From positions 1-36,523 of the forward strand of contig NZ_WQRF01000014.1 in the NCBI RefSeq assembly GCF_009758415.1: a DNA stretch of 36,523 nucleotides, written 5' to 3'. This DNA comes from Devosia marina (GTDB lineage: Bacteria; Pseudomonadota; Alphaproteobacteria; Rhizobiales; Devosiaceae). Below, piece after piece: positions 7,242 to 15,153 of this stretch. The notes beneath the pieces were generated by a model that worked only from the letters and a program-made list of their open reading frames with translations, did not search any database and had not been told where the DNA came from. Each line of letters starts with the position of its first letter. Positions within the stretch are counted from its first letter, which is position 1. Position numbers and translations under genes: made by a program.

Positions 7242-8525
7242 ATGAACGCTCCAGAGTTTCACGCCCCCGGCACTTTATCGCACCGCAAGATTCGCGGCGC
7301 GGCGCTTATCATTGCCGCCGCGGCTACGCTCATGCTGGCGTTCCAAGTCGTAGGACAGTGGACTCACGATAGCCCGTTCGCAGGGGTGATCTTTTGGGCA
7401 GAAGTCGCGGCTGAGATAACGGTCGTTGTCACAATCGCGATGGCCGCCCCGCTGGCACTTCGAGAGATGAGGGGACGCCGCCAACTGGCGACAACTGCGA
7501 TCGAGGCGCGCAGGCAGGTCGAGATGCTCCTCAAGATGACCGACATGTTACAAAGCGCGATGTGCTATGCTGATGCGAATGCAGTGCTTCGGGCGACGGC
7601 AGGTCAACTGCTCCCCGGCTTCGGCGGAGCGCTTTACGTCTTCAACAACTCAGGTGACCGGCTCGACCTGTCGATAGCCTGGGATTGGCCAGAAGACAGC
7701 CAACCAGCCGACACCGTTTCCCCTTCGCATTGCTGGGCGCTAAAGCGGGGCAAGCCGCATGTGAACCAAGCCGGTCCCGGAGCGTTGCGCTGCGAGCATC
7801 ACGATCAGAGCGTTGTAGTCTTTGAAATCCCGATGATGGCCCGGGCAGAGATCTATGGGCTGTTCAACGTGCAGGCGAGCGGCCCGGACGCGGAGGCACG
7901 CCTTTCTGGGGTCGCTCCGCTTGCGGGGGCCATCGCTGATGCAATGTCACTGGCGCTTTCCAACATCGCCCTTCGAGAAAAGCTTCGCACGCAAGCGCTG
8001 CGCGATCCGCTGACCGGCCTTTATAATCGCCGCTATATGGAGGATGTGCTCGAGCGCTATGCCAATCTGGCCAAGCGCAATGACAGCCCGCTCACCGCGA
8101 TCATGATCGATCTCGACCATTTCAAGCGCCTCAACGACGAACATGGCCATGCGCTTGGCGACTCAGTCCTAAGCGGGGTCGCGGCGGCGATCGTCGGCGC
8201 TATCCGACCCTGCGATATCGCATGTCGATATGGCGGCGAGGAGTTGGTCGTGCTGCTGCCCGACTGTGCGTTGATCGAAGGGGTTGCGAAAGCTGAGATG
8301 ATTCGCGCCCGGATTGAGAGCCTCTCAGAAAACTACGGTACGCGCATAACCGCATCTTTTGGAGTCGCGACGATTTCGGAGACTTCGGCAAAGGCAGGGG
8401 ATCTCCTCGCCGATGCCGATGCCGCTCTCTATCGGGCCAAGCAGGAAGGTCGAAACCGTGTCGGCACCGCCCCGCCTCGCTCCAGCGGCGTCGTCGGCCT
8501 GAATCTGGCCGCTGCAGCGGAATAG
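7242..8525 (+). CDS. Membrane-bound diguanylate cyclase (GAF-GGDEF)
   Basis: Makes cyclic di-GMP from two GTP. The ATG at 7242 is preferred over a TTG 27 bp upstream. The 427-residue protein has two N-terminal membrane helices (about residues 20-40 and 48-75), a GAF-like sensory domain (about 95-245, including QTISAQ-free, Cys/His-containing LRCEHHDQS), and a GGDEF domain starting at RDPLTGLYNRRYM. The active-site signature is GGEEL at 331-335, a functional variant. An RxxD inhibitory site (R322-D325) sits exactly five residues upstream, so product feedback inhibition is likely. It is convergent with sbtB-sbtA; whether the two are functionally linked is unknown. Confidence 0.9.
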   Translation: MNAPEFHAPGTLSHRKIRGAALIIAAAATLMLAFQVVGQWTHDSPFAGVIFWAEVAAEITVVVTIAMAAPLALREMRGRRQLATTAIEARRQVEMLLKMTDMLQSAMCYADANAVLRATAGQLLPGFGGALYVFNNSGDRLDLSIAWDWPEDSQPADTVSPSHCWALKRGKPHVNQAGPGALRCEHHDQSVVVFEIPMMARAEIYGLFNVQASGPDAEARLSGVAPLAGAIADAMSLALSNIALREKLRTQALRDPLTGLYNRRYMEDVLERYANLAKRNDSPLTAIMIDLDHFKRLNDEHGHALGDSVLSGVAAAIVGAIRPCDIACRYGGEELVVLLPDCALIEGVAKAEMIRARIESLSENYGTRITASFGVATISETSAKAGDLLADADAALYRAKQEGRNRVGTAPPRSSGVVGLNLAAAAE

Positions 8526-8559
8526 CCGGTCCGTGCCCCTGGTCCGGCGGTAGGTAGAA

Positions 8560-8660
8560 TGGTGCCATTCCAACATCGGGACAGTTGCCCCGAAAGCCGA
8601 GTGCATGCGATGCCGGTTGTGAAAGCCTTTGACGAAGCCGAACGCTTCGCGCCTGAGCAT
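8560..8660 (-). mobile_element. Possible transposase C-terminal scrap
   Basis: The minus strand just after the sbtB stop encodes EAFGFVKGFHNRHRMHSAFG, then VPMLEW. This is reminiscent of the FVxxFxNxxRxHSAxGxxxP ending of IS3-like DDE transposases. No other part of such an element is seen. An interrupted palindrome (8557-8570, GAATGG..CCATTC) lies at its edge. Confidence 0.35.
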
Positions 8661-8666
8661 CAGGCT

Positions 8667-8978
8667 CTAGAAATGCTCGTCACGAATAACCTCGACGTCG
8701 GAAACCACCACGATCCCGGCGTAGTTTTCGAGAAGTGGCTGGGATTGTTCCACGATGCGGCGCACGATCTCCTCCGCGGCAACCACGATGATCATGACGT
8801 TGCGAAACACATCGGAGAGGTGAGCCTCGTCACGTATGCCGCGATTGCCTTTGCCAGAGACATTGGGCACGATGGTGTAGCCCTTGGCGCCTACCGCCTC
8901 GATCATCTCAATGATGGCGCGGGCGCGCGCCGCTTCCACGATGATCTCGATCCTCTTCTTCCGGTAGAGTTGCGTCAC
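8667..8978 (-). CDS. sbtB: SbtB-like PII-family protein
   Basis: A 103-residue protein of the PII fold. The GTG at 8978 is chosen because AAAGGA lies just upstream and the frame then starts right before the first beta strand (KRIEIIVEAARARAIIEMIE). The T-loop region reads VSGKGNRGIRDEAHLSDVF, and the C-terminal half ends VVVSDVEVIRDEHF. In cyanobacteria SbtB binds adenine nucleotides and controls the bicarbonate transporter SbtA. Here the gene begins 16 bp after sbtA on the same strand, so the pair is almost certainly cotranscribed. The Cys-containing C-terminal R-loop of many cyanobacterial SbtB proteins is absent. The regulatory ligand is not predictable from sequence alone. Confidence 0.8.
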   Translation of the reverse strand: MTQLYRKKRIEIIVEAARARAIIEMIEAVGAKGYTIVPNVSGKGNRGIRDEAHLSDVFRNVMIIVVAAEEIVRRIVEQSQPLLENYAGIVVVSDVEVIRDEHF

Positions 8979-8994
8979 GGGACAGTCCTTTCGA

Positions 8995-9990
8995 TCACAG
9001 TGCGACGAGCCATTGCGCGCCAGCGTAATAGAGCGGGATGCCGACAATCAAATTGAACGGAAAGGTGACGGCCAAAGACAAGGGAATGTAGATCGCCGGA
9101 TTGGCCTGCGGCAGCGACAGGCGCATTGCCGCCGGAACCACGATATAGGAGGCGCTTGCGGCGAGTACGGCGACGAGCGTCATGCCGCCCAAAGACAGGC
9201 CGATGGCATGGGCTGCGAGCAGCCCGATCATGGCTCCGATCAGGGGCATGTAGAGGCCGAACGCCACCACCGGCCAGCCCACCGCTCTGAAGTCGTGCAG
9301 GCGGCGGCCGACAAGCAAGCCCATGTCGAGAAGGAAGACGGCAAGCACGGCCTTGAACGGATCGACAATTGCCGGCGCCATTACCGCCATGCCCTTGTCG
9401 CCTGTGATCCAGCCAATCGCGAAACTGCCGCCGAGCAGCACGACGCCGCCGCTCAGGAACACCTCGCGGGCGACCTCTCTCGAAAGGAAAGGCGCGCGCG
9501 ACGCGGTCGGTCCGGCAGCGTTAGAGCGACGGGCAAGGAGAAGGCCGGTTACGATCGCCGGCGTCTCCATGAGGGCGAGCATCGCCACCACGTAACCTTC
9601 ATACGGTATGGCTCGGTATCCGAGAAAGCCGGTCGCCGCAACGAAGGTTACGATGCTGACGGAACCGTAGTGCGCCGCTACGGCGGCTGCGTTTGGAATA
9701 TCGAGCCGTGTGGCCGCGCGGAGTAAGGCATAGGCAAGGAGAGGCAGGCAAAAACTGAGCGCGAGCGCCAGGACCAAGGCGACTGCGACTGCGCCGGCAA
9801 CGCCGTTCGAGGCGAGCTCGACGCCGCCCTTGAATCCGATCGCCAGCATCAGATAGAGCGACAAACCCTTGCTGATTGCCTCGGGGATGGCGAGATCGGA
9901 TTTGAGCCAGCCGGCTGTGACGCCCAAGGCAAAGAACAGGACCATCGGTGACAGTAGGTTGCCGATGGCAAGCTGGAGCAGCGTATCCAC
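8995..9990 (-). CDS. sbtA: SbtA-family sodium-dependent bicarbonate transporter
   Basis: A 331-residue membrane protein with about ten hydrophobic helices, belonging to the SbtA (former DUF897) family, which in cyanobacteria imports bicarbonate with Na+. Family-like segments are the N-terminal NLLSPMVLFFALGVTAGWLK, LMLAIGFKGGVELA, and AAHYGSVSIVTFVAATGF followed by MALMETPAIVTGLLLARR-type sequence. The polar loop after ARR (about residues 155-170) corresponds to the cytosolic loop that meets SbtB. It is upstream of sbtB in a two-gene operon. Outside cyanobacteria the physiological substrate is less certain; bicarbonate uptake is inferred from the family and the SbtB partner. Confidence 0.85.
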   Translation of the reverse strand: MDTLLQLAIGNLLSPMVLFFALGVTAGWLKSDLAIPEAISKGLSLYLMLAIGFKGGVELASNGVAGAVAVALVLALALSFCLPLLAYALLRAATRLDIPNAAAVAAHYGSVSIVTFVAATGFLGYRAIPYEGYVVAMLALMETPAIVTGLLLARRSNAAGPTASRAPFLSREVAREVFLSGGVVLLGGSFAIGWITGDKGMAVMAPAIVDPFKAVLAVFLLDMGLLVGRRLHDFRAVGWPVVAFGLYMPLIGAMIGLLAAHAIGLSLGGMTLVAVLAASASYIVVPAAMRLSLPQANPAIYIPLSLAVTFPFNLIVGIPLYYAGAQWLVAL

Positions 9991-10044
9991 AAGGAATTGT
10001 CCTGCTGTTATGAAAGCTAGGGTTGAGCGAGGAGATCGAAGTGA

Positions 10045-10698
10045 TTAGTTGCGTCGGCGGCCTCCAATGACGTTCGTCAACGCTCCGGTAGAACTGTCCC
10101 ACGACATGGGTTCACCGATCAGGCCCTGGAACACCTTTCGCAACTGCTCGGTCTGAAGCAGAATAGAATTGCTGTCGTCATCCGCATCGAAGACGGGATG
10201 AAACTGGCCTGCGCTTGGGTGTTGGCGTGATGGCTGCTGCTTGATCAGGGCTGATACCAGTGTTTCGCGGAGAGTGATGGGGTCAGACGATGCTCCTCCA
10301 TGGTCGGCATCGAGCCAGCACAGACACCATATTCCACTCACGCCGACGCTTTCGCGAATCTGGAAGTGGCACAGGCGAGACGCCAAGCCGAAGCCGCATA
10401 TTTCAGGCGGCGCGTCCACCATCACGGGATCTATCCATATTCCGACCAATCTCCGGTCCTGTTGCGCACGCACTGTCGGGAGCCGCGCGCGCTGAAATGC
10501 CAGAAACTCCCCAGCCTCCCGGCAAGTGCGGGGAACATCGTCTCTGGACCGCACTAGGAGTAAAAGGCAGTTGGCTAATTGTGACACTGGCAGCACCCCT
10601 TCATTAGCCCCAGCCGGGCGAGCTCGTACGCGTCCTGCGCCCCCAGGTTGCCGCATCCCCGCCTGAACGCGGGGTGCCAGCACACAATCAGCCCGCAT
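10045..10698 (-). CDS. Long open frame of uncertain reality
   Basis: A 217-codon minus-strand frame fills the gap between the sbtA promoter region and the winged-helix gene. Some of it reads like protein (LVGIWIDPVMVDAPPEICGF, ALIKQQPSRQHPSAGQF), but no domain is recognised, no ribosome site is evident at its start, and the first 45 residues are arginine- and proline-rich in the manner of GC-rich shadow frames. It could be a real but unrecognised gene, a decayed one, or chance. I see nothing better supported in 10000-10770. Confidence 0.25.
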   Translation of the reverse strand: MRADCVLAPRVQAGMRQPGGAGRVRARPAGANEGVLPVSQLANCLLLLVRSRDDVPRTCREAGEFLAFQRARLPTVRAQQDRRLVGIWIDPVMVDAPPEICGFGLASRLCHFQIRESVGVSGIWCLCWLDADHGGASSDPITLRETLVSALIKQQPSRQHPSAGQFHPVFDADDDSNSILLQTEQLRKVFQGLIGEPMSWDSSTGALTNVIGGRRRN

Positions 10699-10777
10699 CC
10701 GCTATGGATGCGAACGCTGTATCACGATATAAGAGACGCGACACTCATTTCGTATTTCCATATAGGAGGTCTCGTTC

Positions 10778-11134
10778 ATGCTGGCAACAGCAAGGTCCCA
10801 ATCTGATGCATCACCATCCGCCAGCTGGACGTTTCTGACCAACCACGCCCACGTGCTGCTATGCTTGGTCGAGAACCCAGAGGCGAGAATGCGCGAGGTT
10901 GCCGTTCGGGTCGGGATCACGGAGCGCGCCGTGCAGCGCATCGTCGCCGAACTGGAGGAGGCAGGCTATCTCAGCCGCATGCGTGAAGGGCGCGCCAATC
11001 GCTACATCGTCCATGAGGACTTGTTCCTCAGGCATCCTGTCGAAAGTCATTGCACGATCGCCGAACTAATTGAGATGGTGATTGGAACGCGAAGGCGCGC
11101 CGAACCCTCCCGCAAAGGCGTTCGCCGCGCCTGA
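10778..11134 (+). CDS. Winged-helix transcriptional regulator (MarR/ArsR-like)
   Basis: A 118-residue protein with ATG 10778 behind an excellent AGGAGG. Residues about 15-85 form a winged helix: TNHAHVLLCLVENPEARMRE, then GITERAVQRIVAELEEAGYL as the recognition helix region, and REGRANRYIVH as the wing. No cysteine-rich metal site as in ArsR sensors is obvious, though a Cys-His pair occurs in the C-terminal ESHCTIAELI. The upstream DNA (10710-10765) is AT-rich and likely holds its promoter. It converges on the NhaR-like gene, 50 bp apart. The targets are unknown. Confidence 0.85.
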   Translation: MLATARSQSDASPSASWTFLTNHAHVLLCLVENPEARMREVAVRVGITERAVQRIVAELEEAGYLSRMREGRANRYIVHEDLFLRHPVESHCTIAELIEMVIGTRRRAEPSRKGVRRA

Positions 11135-11184
11135 CGGCATCTATCTTTGTCTTCGTGGTTGACGATAGCAGCGAGCGGACCCGC

Positions 11185-12102
11185 TTAAGACTTGGCTGGC
11201 GCTTTGTCGTCGACGAACAGGTCCGTCTTCGCTGCTTCGCTGATCGCCACGACGGCAGGATGAGTCAATTTGCGCTCAACCGAGATGGCATAATACCTCG
11301 CTGCGACGCTGTCGGCACGGCCAATGATCTCGGCTGCGTACTGTTCGCGGATTTCGTCGGCCAATATTGCCGGTGCAGGGAAAATGCCTGCGCCCGCCTT
11401 GCCGAAGGCCTTCATCAGCGCGGTGTCGTCGAATTCGCCGACAATGCGCGGCTCGATCTGATGTTCGCTGAACCACCGCGTGAGCGCCCCCCGTATTGTT
11501 GCGCCGTCGCTTGGGATCAGCATGGGTGCGCCGTCCAGAGATCGCGGAAAGCCCTCCTGGTAGCGTTCGGCAAGTCCGGGCACGGCATAGAAGGCGACAG
11601 GTGTGCGCCCGAGAGAGTGGCTGTAGCCTTTCACCCCCAGTTCGGAGGGTAGCGGCCGGTCGGCGATCACGAGATCCACCTTGTGAATGGCGAGTTCCGC
11701 GAACAGCCGGTCCAGCTTGTCTTCCCGGCAGATCAACCGCACACGCCCCGCACTGGTCAGTGCCGGAGCCAGCAGGTGATAGGCCATCGACTTGGGAACG
11801 ACATCGGCCACCCCCACCCGGAACAGCATGTCGCTGCGGCCGGGGCGGTTGCGCACCGTTTCTTCCAGTTCTCTGCCGATCTGGAAGATCTCGTCGGCGT
11901 AGGAAAGGGTCAACTGCCCCGCCGCAGTCAATTCCAGCCGCCTCCCGGCGCGGCGGAACAGCTCGGTTCCGAGCGCTTCCTCCAGCGTGCCGATCTGGGC
12001 GCTGATGGTCTGCGGCGCCAGATGCAGCTGCTCGGCGGCGCGCGCAATGCTGCCGGCCTTCGCGACCCGCCAGAAATAGTGCAGCTGCTTGTAATTCAAC
12101 AC
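11185..12102 (-). CDS. nhaR: NhaR-like LysR-family regulator
   Basis: A 305-residue LysR protein starting, by comparison with NhaR, at GTG 12102 so that it reads MLNYKQLHYFWRVAKAGSIA; a TTG 15 bp upstream is possible. The helix-turn-helix continues with LHLAPQTISAQIGTLEEALG, the NhaR variant of the LysR head. The effector domain follows (VGVADVVPKSMAYHLLAPAL; FDDTALMKAFGKAGAGIF). In enterobacteria NhaR activates the Na+/H+ antiporter gene nhaA in response to Na+. No nhaA lies in the window, so the target here is open. It is divergent from the hpf-like gene, with 112 bp between them where an operator is likely. Confidence 0.85.
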   Translation of the reverse strand: MLNYKQLHYFWRVAKAGSIARAAEQLHLAPQTISAQIGTLEEALGTELFRRAGRRLELTAAGQLTLSYADEIFQIGRELEETVRNRPGRSDMLFRVGVADVVPKSMAYHLLAPALTSAGRVRLICREDKLDRLFAELAIHKVDLVIADRPLPSELGVKGYSHSLGRTPVAFYAVPGLAERYQEGFPRSLDGAPMLIPSDGATIRGALTRWFSEHQIEPRIVGEFDDTALMKAFGKAGAGIFPAPAILADEIREQYAAEIIGRADSVAARYYAISVERKLTHPAVVAISEAAKTDLFVDDKAPAKS

Positions 12103-12214
12103 GGCCGGCCAATCCAATCAGCAGTTTTTTTCGACTGAAACACACCGGATTATCTGCTTTTTCTGATGATCGATCAAGCCTAATACTGCGCGAACTCGGC
12201 TGGTGGATGGAGGA

Positions 12215-12568
12215 ATGATGAGAATCGCGATTCAAGTGCGTAACGCGGACCTCACAGAGGAGCTGCGTGAGCATGTGGAATATCGGCTGGCATTCGCACT
12301 GTCGCAATTTCCAGAGCACATTCGCGGCGTTGCGGTAGTCTTGTCCGATATCAACGGACCGAAGGGCGGCATAGACAAGCGCTGCAGTCTGCGCGTTCGG
12401 CTGAACGGGCGGTCAGATATCGTCATCGAGGAGACAGAGGCGGACTTTCATGTCGCGGTGAATCGCGCCGCGGATCGGGCCAAGCGAACTCTGGGGCGCC
12501 GCCTGCGGCGACCTTACCCGTTGCGGAGTTGCCATCACGCGCGAGGAAGTACGCCGCAAGCTCTGTGA
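12215..12568 (+). CDS. Short HPF/RaiA-like ribosome-associated protein
   Basis: A 117-residue protein of the S30AE family, which binds the small ribosomal subunit and silences or protects ribosomes in stress. The ATG at 12215 follows GGAGG directly; ATG 12218 is equally possible. The beta-alpha-beta core includes RNADLTEELREHVEYRLAFA, LSDINGPKGGIDKRCSLRV and FHVAVNRAADRAKRTLGRRL. The long alphaproteobacterial HPF has an extra C-terminal dimerisation domain (about 190 residues in total) that is missing here. It is the first gene of a colinear run through the DUF6671 gene at 21.9 kb and lies divergent from nhaR. Confidence 0.8.
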   Translation: MMRIAIQVRNADLTEELREHVEYRLAFALSQFPEHIRGVAVVLSDINGPKGGIDKRCSLRVRLNGRSDIVIEETEADFHVAVNRAADRAKRTLGRRLRRPYPLRSCHHARGSTPQAL

Positions 12569-12791
12569 GTTCCGTCGTCAGGCGATCGTGCAGACCCGCG
12601 AGACCGACTGAATGACCCGGAAGAGACGACTGGCGAAGGCAAATCGCTCGGCACGTATAGATGACGCGCCATCGCGTGCGAACTGCACGTGCCGTAGCAC
12701 TGAATCGCCGCTGCGCTGCTGCCGCGGCGCAGCGCTGTGAATGCATGTCTGCAAAAGGCACGAGCCGACCGGTCCATCACAGGAGAACAGA

Positions 12792-13550
12792 ATGATCGAC
12801 GTGAACAAGCTGCTGAACACCGTGCTGGCGGGTGACCCGGCATCACGGCAAGGCAACGCGGAAGTCGGACTGCCGGTCGACCGCAGTAGACGCGCGGGCC
12901 TCGGCGATTACCTCTCCAGCAATGTGGGCGCACTCGGAACTGGCGCGCTCGCGGGTGGTTTGGCGGGCACGCTCCTGACCTCCAAGCACGCGCGGAAGCT
13001 CGGCGGCAGCGTTTTGCAGATCGGGGCTGTCGCCCTGCTCGGAGGGCTCGCCTATAAGGCCTACAGCAACTATCGCGACGGCAAGCCGCTCGTTCCGCAA
13101 ACCATCCGCGATGCGCTTGGCGGCCTCTCGCCGCAGCAGGCCGGTGCGGCACAACCGGCTTCGGGCGGTCTGTTGTCGCCACCAAGTGCTCTGCCGGCAG
13201 ACAGCAGCGCCACCCTCCTGTTGCGTGCGATGATCGCGTCGGCCATGGCCGATGGTCGCCTTGACGAGACCGAGCGTTCCCGTTTGATCGAGCGCGTCGA
13301 AGCGAGCGCTCTCCCGGGCGAGGAGCGGCATTTTCTCGAGTCTCTGATCGCCCATCCGGATACGCCGGAGCAACTCGCCGCCGCTGCGAATTCTCCTGAG
13401 GAGGCCGCGCAGGTGTACCTGGCAGCCTTCATCGCAATTGATGCCGATACTCCCGCCGAAGCGGCTTGGCTCGACGATTTGGCCAACAAGCTCGGCCTCG
13501 ATCCGCTTTTGCGCAGGAACATCGAGGCCGCCGGCCGCGGTACCGCGTGA
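12792..13550 (+). CDS. DUF533 (YebE-like) membrane-associated protein with TerB-like domain
   Basis: A 252-residue protein from ATG 12792 behind AGGAG. The N-terminal half contains a glycine-rich hydrophobic segment (GTGALAGGLAGTLLTSKHAR, then LQIGAVALLGGLAYKAYSNY). The C-terminal half is a helical TerB-like domain with acidic motifs (ASAMADGRLDETERSRLIER; AAFIAIDADTPAEAAWLDDL). E. coli YebE belongs to this family and is envelope-stress induced; the biochemical function is unknown. It is 28 bp ahead of the pyruvate-kinase-like gene, so the two are probably cotranscribed. Confidence 0.85.
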   Translation: MIDVNKLLNTVLAGDPASRQGNAEVGLPVDRSRRAGLGDYLSSNVGALGTGALAGGLAGTLLTSKHARKLGGSVLQIGAVALLGGLAYKAYSNYRDGKPLVPQTIRDALGGLSPQQAGAAQPASGGLLSPPSALPADSSATLLLRAMIASAMADGRLDETERSRLIERVEASALPGEERHFLESLIAHPDTPEQLAAAANSPEEAAQVYLAAFIAIDADTPAEAAWLDDLANKLGLDPLLRRNIEAAGRGTA

Positions 13551-13578
13551 TCTTGTAGGACGCGCGATCGGAGAGCCA

Positions 13579-15153
13579 ATGACGCTGAATGCGATCCAAC
13601 GTTCGAGCTTGAAACGTCCTGCTGCGGGCCGCACCCGTGAGGCAGACCGGAAGGTGTCTGCGAAGCGCCTCCTGTCCAGGATCGTTCGCATCCGAGCTGC
13701 CGTCATTCGGGAGAGCCAAGCCATTGTGGAGGACTGGACCCCCAACGTGGCTCGGCCGAGTTTTCTGCCTGGAGCCATCAATCTCGCGCAGTATCTAGCG
13801 TTTCGTCGCCATGATTTAAGCGGTCTACAACATCAGCTCTCGGCGCTTGGACTGACTTCGCTCGGGCGGAGTGAGGGCCGCGTCATGGCGACCCTTGACG
13901 CCGTCTGCGCGAGGCTGACCGAAATCGCCGGCGAGCCCGCCGTGTCCCATCCCGTCCCCTTAGCCTTCCGGAACGGAAAGCGGATTTTGAGGCGAGAGCA
14001 GGCCAGGATTTTCGGGAGCGATCCGCACGGGCCCGGCACGCGGATCATGGTCACGTTGCCGACCAGAGCCAGTGAAGATCGCGCCCTGGTGGCTGACATC
14101 ATTCGGGCCGGCGCCGATTGCCTGCGCATCAACTGCGCGCATGGGGGACCCGAGACCTGGGCGGCCATGATCGAGAACAGCCGCGCCGCGGCGGCTGAGC
14201 AAGGCAGGACCTGTCCAATCCTCATGGATATCGCCGGCCCGAAATGCCGGATCGCCGAAGTCTGCGCGCCGAAGAAGACGCGGCTCCACCGCGGCGACCT
14301 TCTCATGTTGGCCGGTCGAATGCCCGCTCAGCTAAAGGCTGGCGATATCATCATCCGTGTGACGTTCCCTGCCGTACTTGATCAGCTTGAAGTCGGAGCA
14401 CGGGTCTTCATCGACGATGGCCGCATTGGAGCGCGTGTCGAAAGGATTGAGCCTGACGGCGCGATGCTTCGCGTGGAGCAGGCGCGCGGCAAAGGGGAGA
14501 AGCTCAGACGCAAAAAGGGACTGAACTTCCCGGATACGGCGCTCGATCTTCCGCCTCTGACCGAGAAGGATATCCACGATCTCGATTTCGTTGCTGAGAA
14601 TGCCGACCTCGTCGGGTTCTCGTTCGTTCAGCGTCCGTCGGACATCACGCTTATTCAGAGGGAATTGGCAGCACGACGCGGCGGACGTCCCGTGCAGCCT
14701 CTCGTGATCAAGATCGAAACCGCGCTCGCCGTCAGGAACCTTCCCGAGCTGATCGTGCATGGCGCCGGGCAACAGCCACTGGCGGTCATGATCGCGCGAG
14801 GCGATCTCGCGGTCGAAAGTGGCTTCGAGAACATCGGCGAAGTCCAAGAGCATATTCTCTGGCTTTGCGAGGCGGCCCATGTGCCGGTCATCTGGGCGAC
14901 CCAGGTGTTGGCCGGGATGGTCGAACAAGGAGCGCCCAGCCGAGCGGAAGTAACCGATGCGGCCATGGCGCAGCGCGCCGAATGCGTGATGCTCAACAAA
15001 GGACCTTTCATCGTCGAGGCAGTACGTTTTCTCGACAATGTGCTCCGCCGCATGGATCGCCATCAGTCGAAGAAGTCGGCCCGCCTCATGCCGCTGGAGC
15101 TCTGGATAGAACCGCAAGATGCGCGTCAGGCGCGCGAAGCGGAGCGAAGGTGA
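13579..15153 (+). CDS. Atypical pyruvate-kinase-like protein
   Basis: A 524-residue protein with a pyruvate kinase TIM barrel preceded by about 150 extra residues and lacking the usual C-terminal regulatory domain. Barrel motifs are recognisable but altered: LRINCAHGG (usually RxNFSHG), ILMDIAGPKCRI (usually DTKGPEIR), PLVIKIETALAVRN (catalytic KIE lysine retained), MIARGDLAVE (metal/phosphate site retained), PVIWATQVLAGM (usually TATQML), and LNKGPFIVEAV in place of LSGETA. Retention of the KIE lysine and RGDL suggests catalysis, but the changed substrate loops leave room for another phosphoenolpyruvate-related reaction. Its stop overlaps the pyrC start, implying translational coupling. Confidence 0.75.
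   Translation: MTLNAIQRSSLKRPAAGRTREADRKVSAKRLLSRIVRIRAAVIRESQAIVEDWTPNVARPSFLPGAINLAQYLAFRRHDLSGLQHQLSALGLTSLGRSEGRVMATLDAVCARLTEIAGEPAVSHPVPLAFRNGKRILRREQARIFGSDPHGPGTRIMVTLPTRASEDRALVADIIRAGADCLRINCAHGGPETWAAMIENSRAAAAEQGRTCPILMDIAGPKCRIAEVCAPKKTRLHRGDLLMLAGRMPAQLKAGDIIIRVTFPAVLDQLEVGARVFIDDGRIGARVERIEPDGAMLRVEQARGKGEKLRRKKGLNFPDTALDLPPLTEKDIHDLDFVAENADLVGFSFVQRPSDITLIQRELAARRGGRPVQPLVIKIETALAVRNLPELIVHGAGQQPLAVMIARGDLAVESGFENIGEVQEHILWLCEAAHVPVIWATQVLAGMVEQGAPSRAEVTDAAMAQRAECVMLNKGPFIVEAVRFLDNVLRRMDRHQSKKSARLMPLELWIEPQDARQAREAERR

Noticed and set aside
8557..8570. Interrupted palindrome as a possible regulator site or terminator
   Set aside because: Only a 6-bp stem with a 2-base centre, no T-run, and it sits between convergent genes next to transposase-like debris.
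9013..9726. 237-codon plus-strand frame opposite sbtA
   Set aside because: Shadow of sbtA on the other strand; no ribosome site and no domain.
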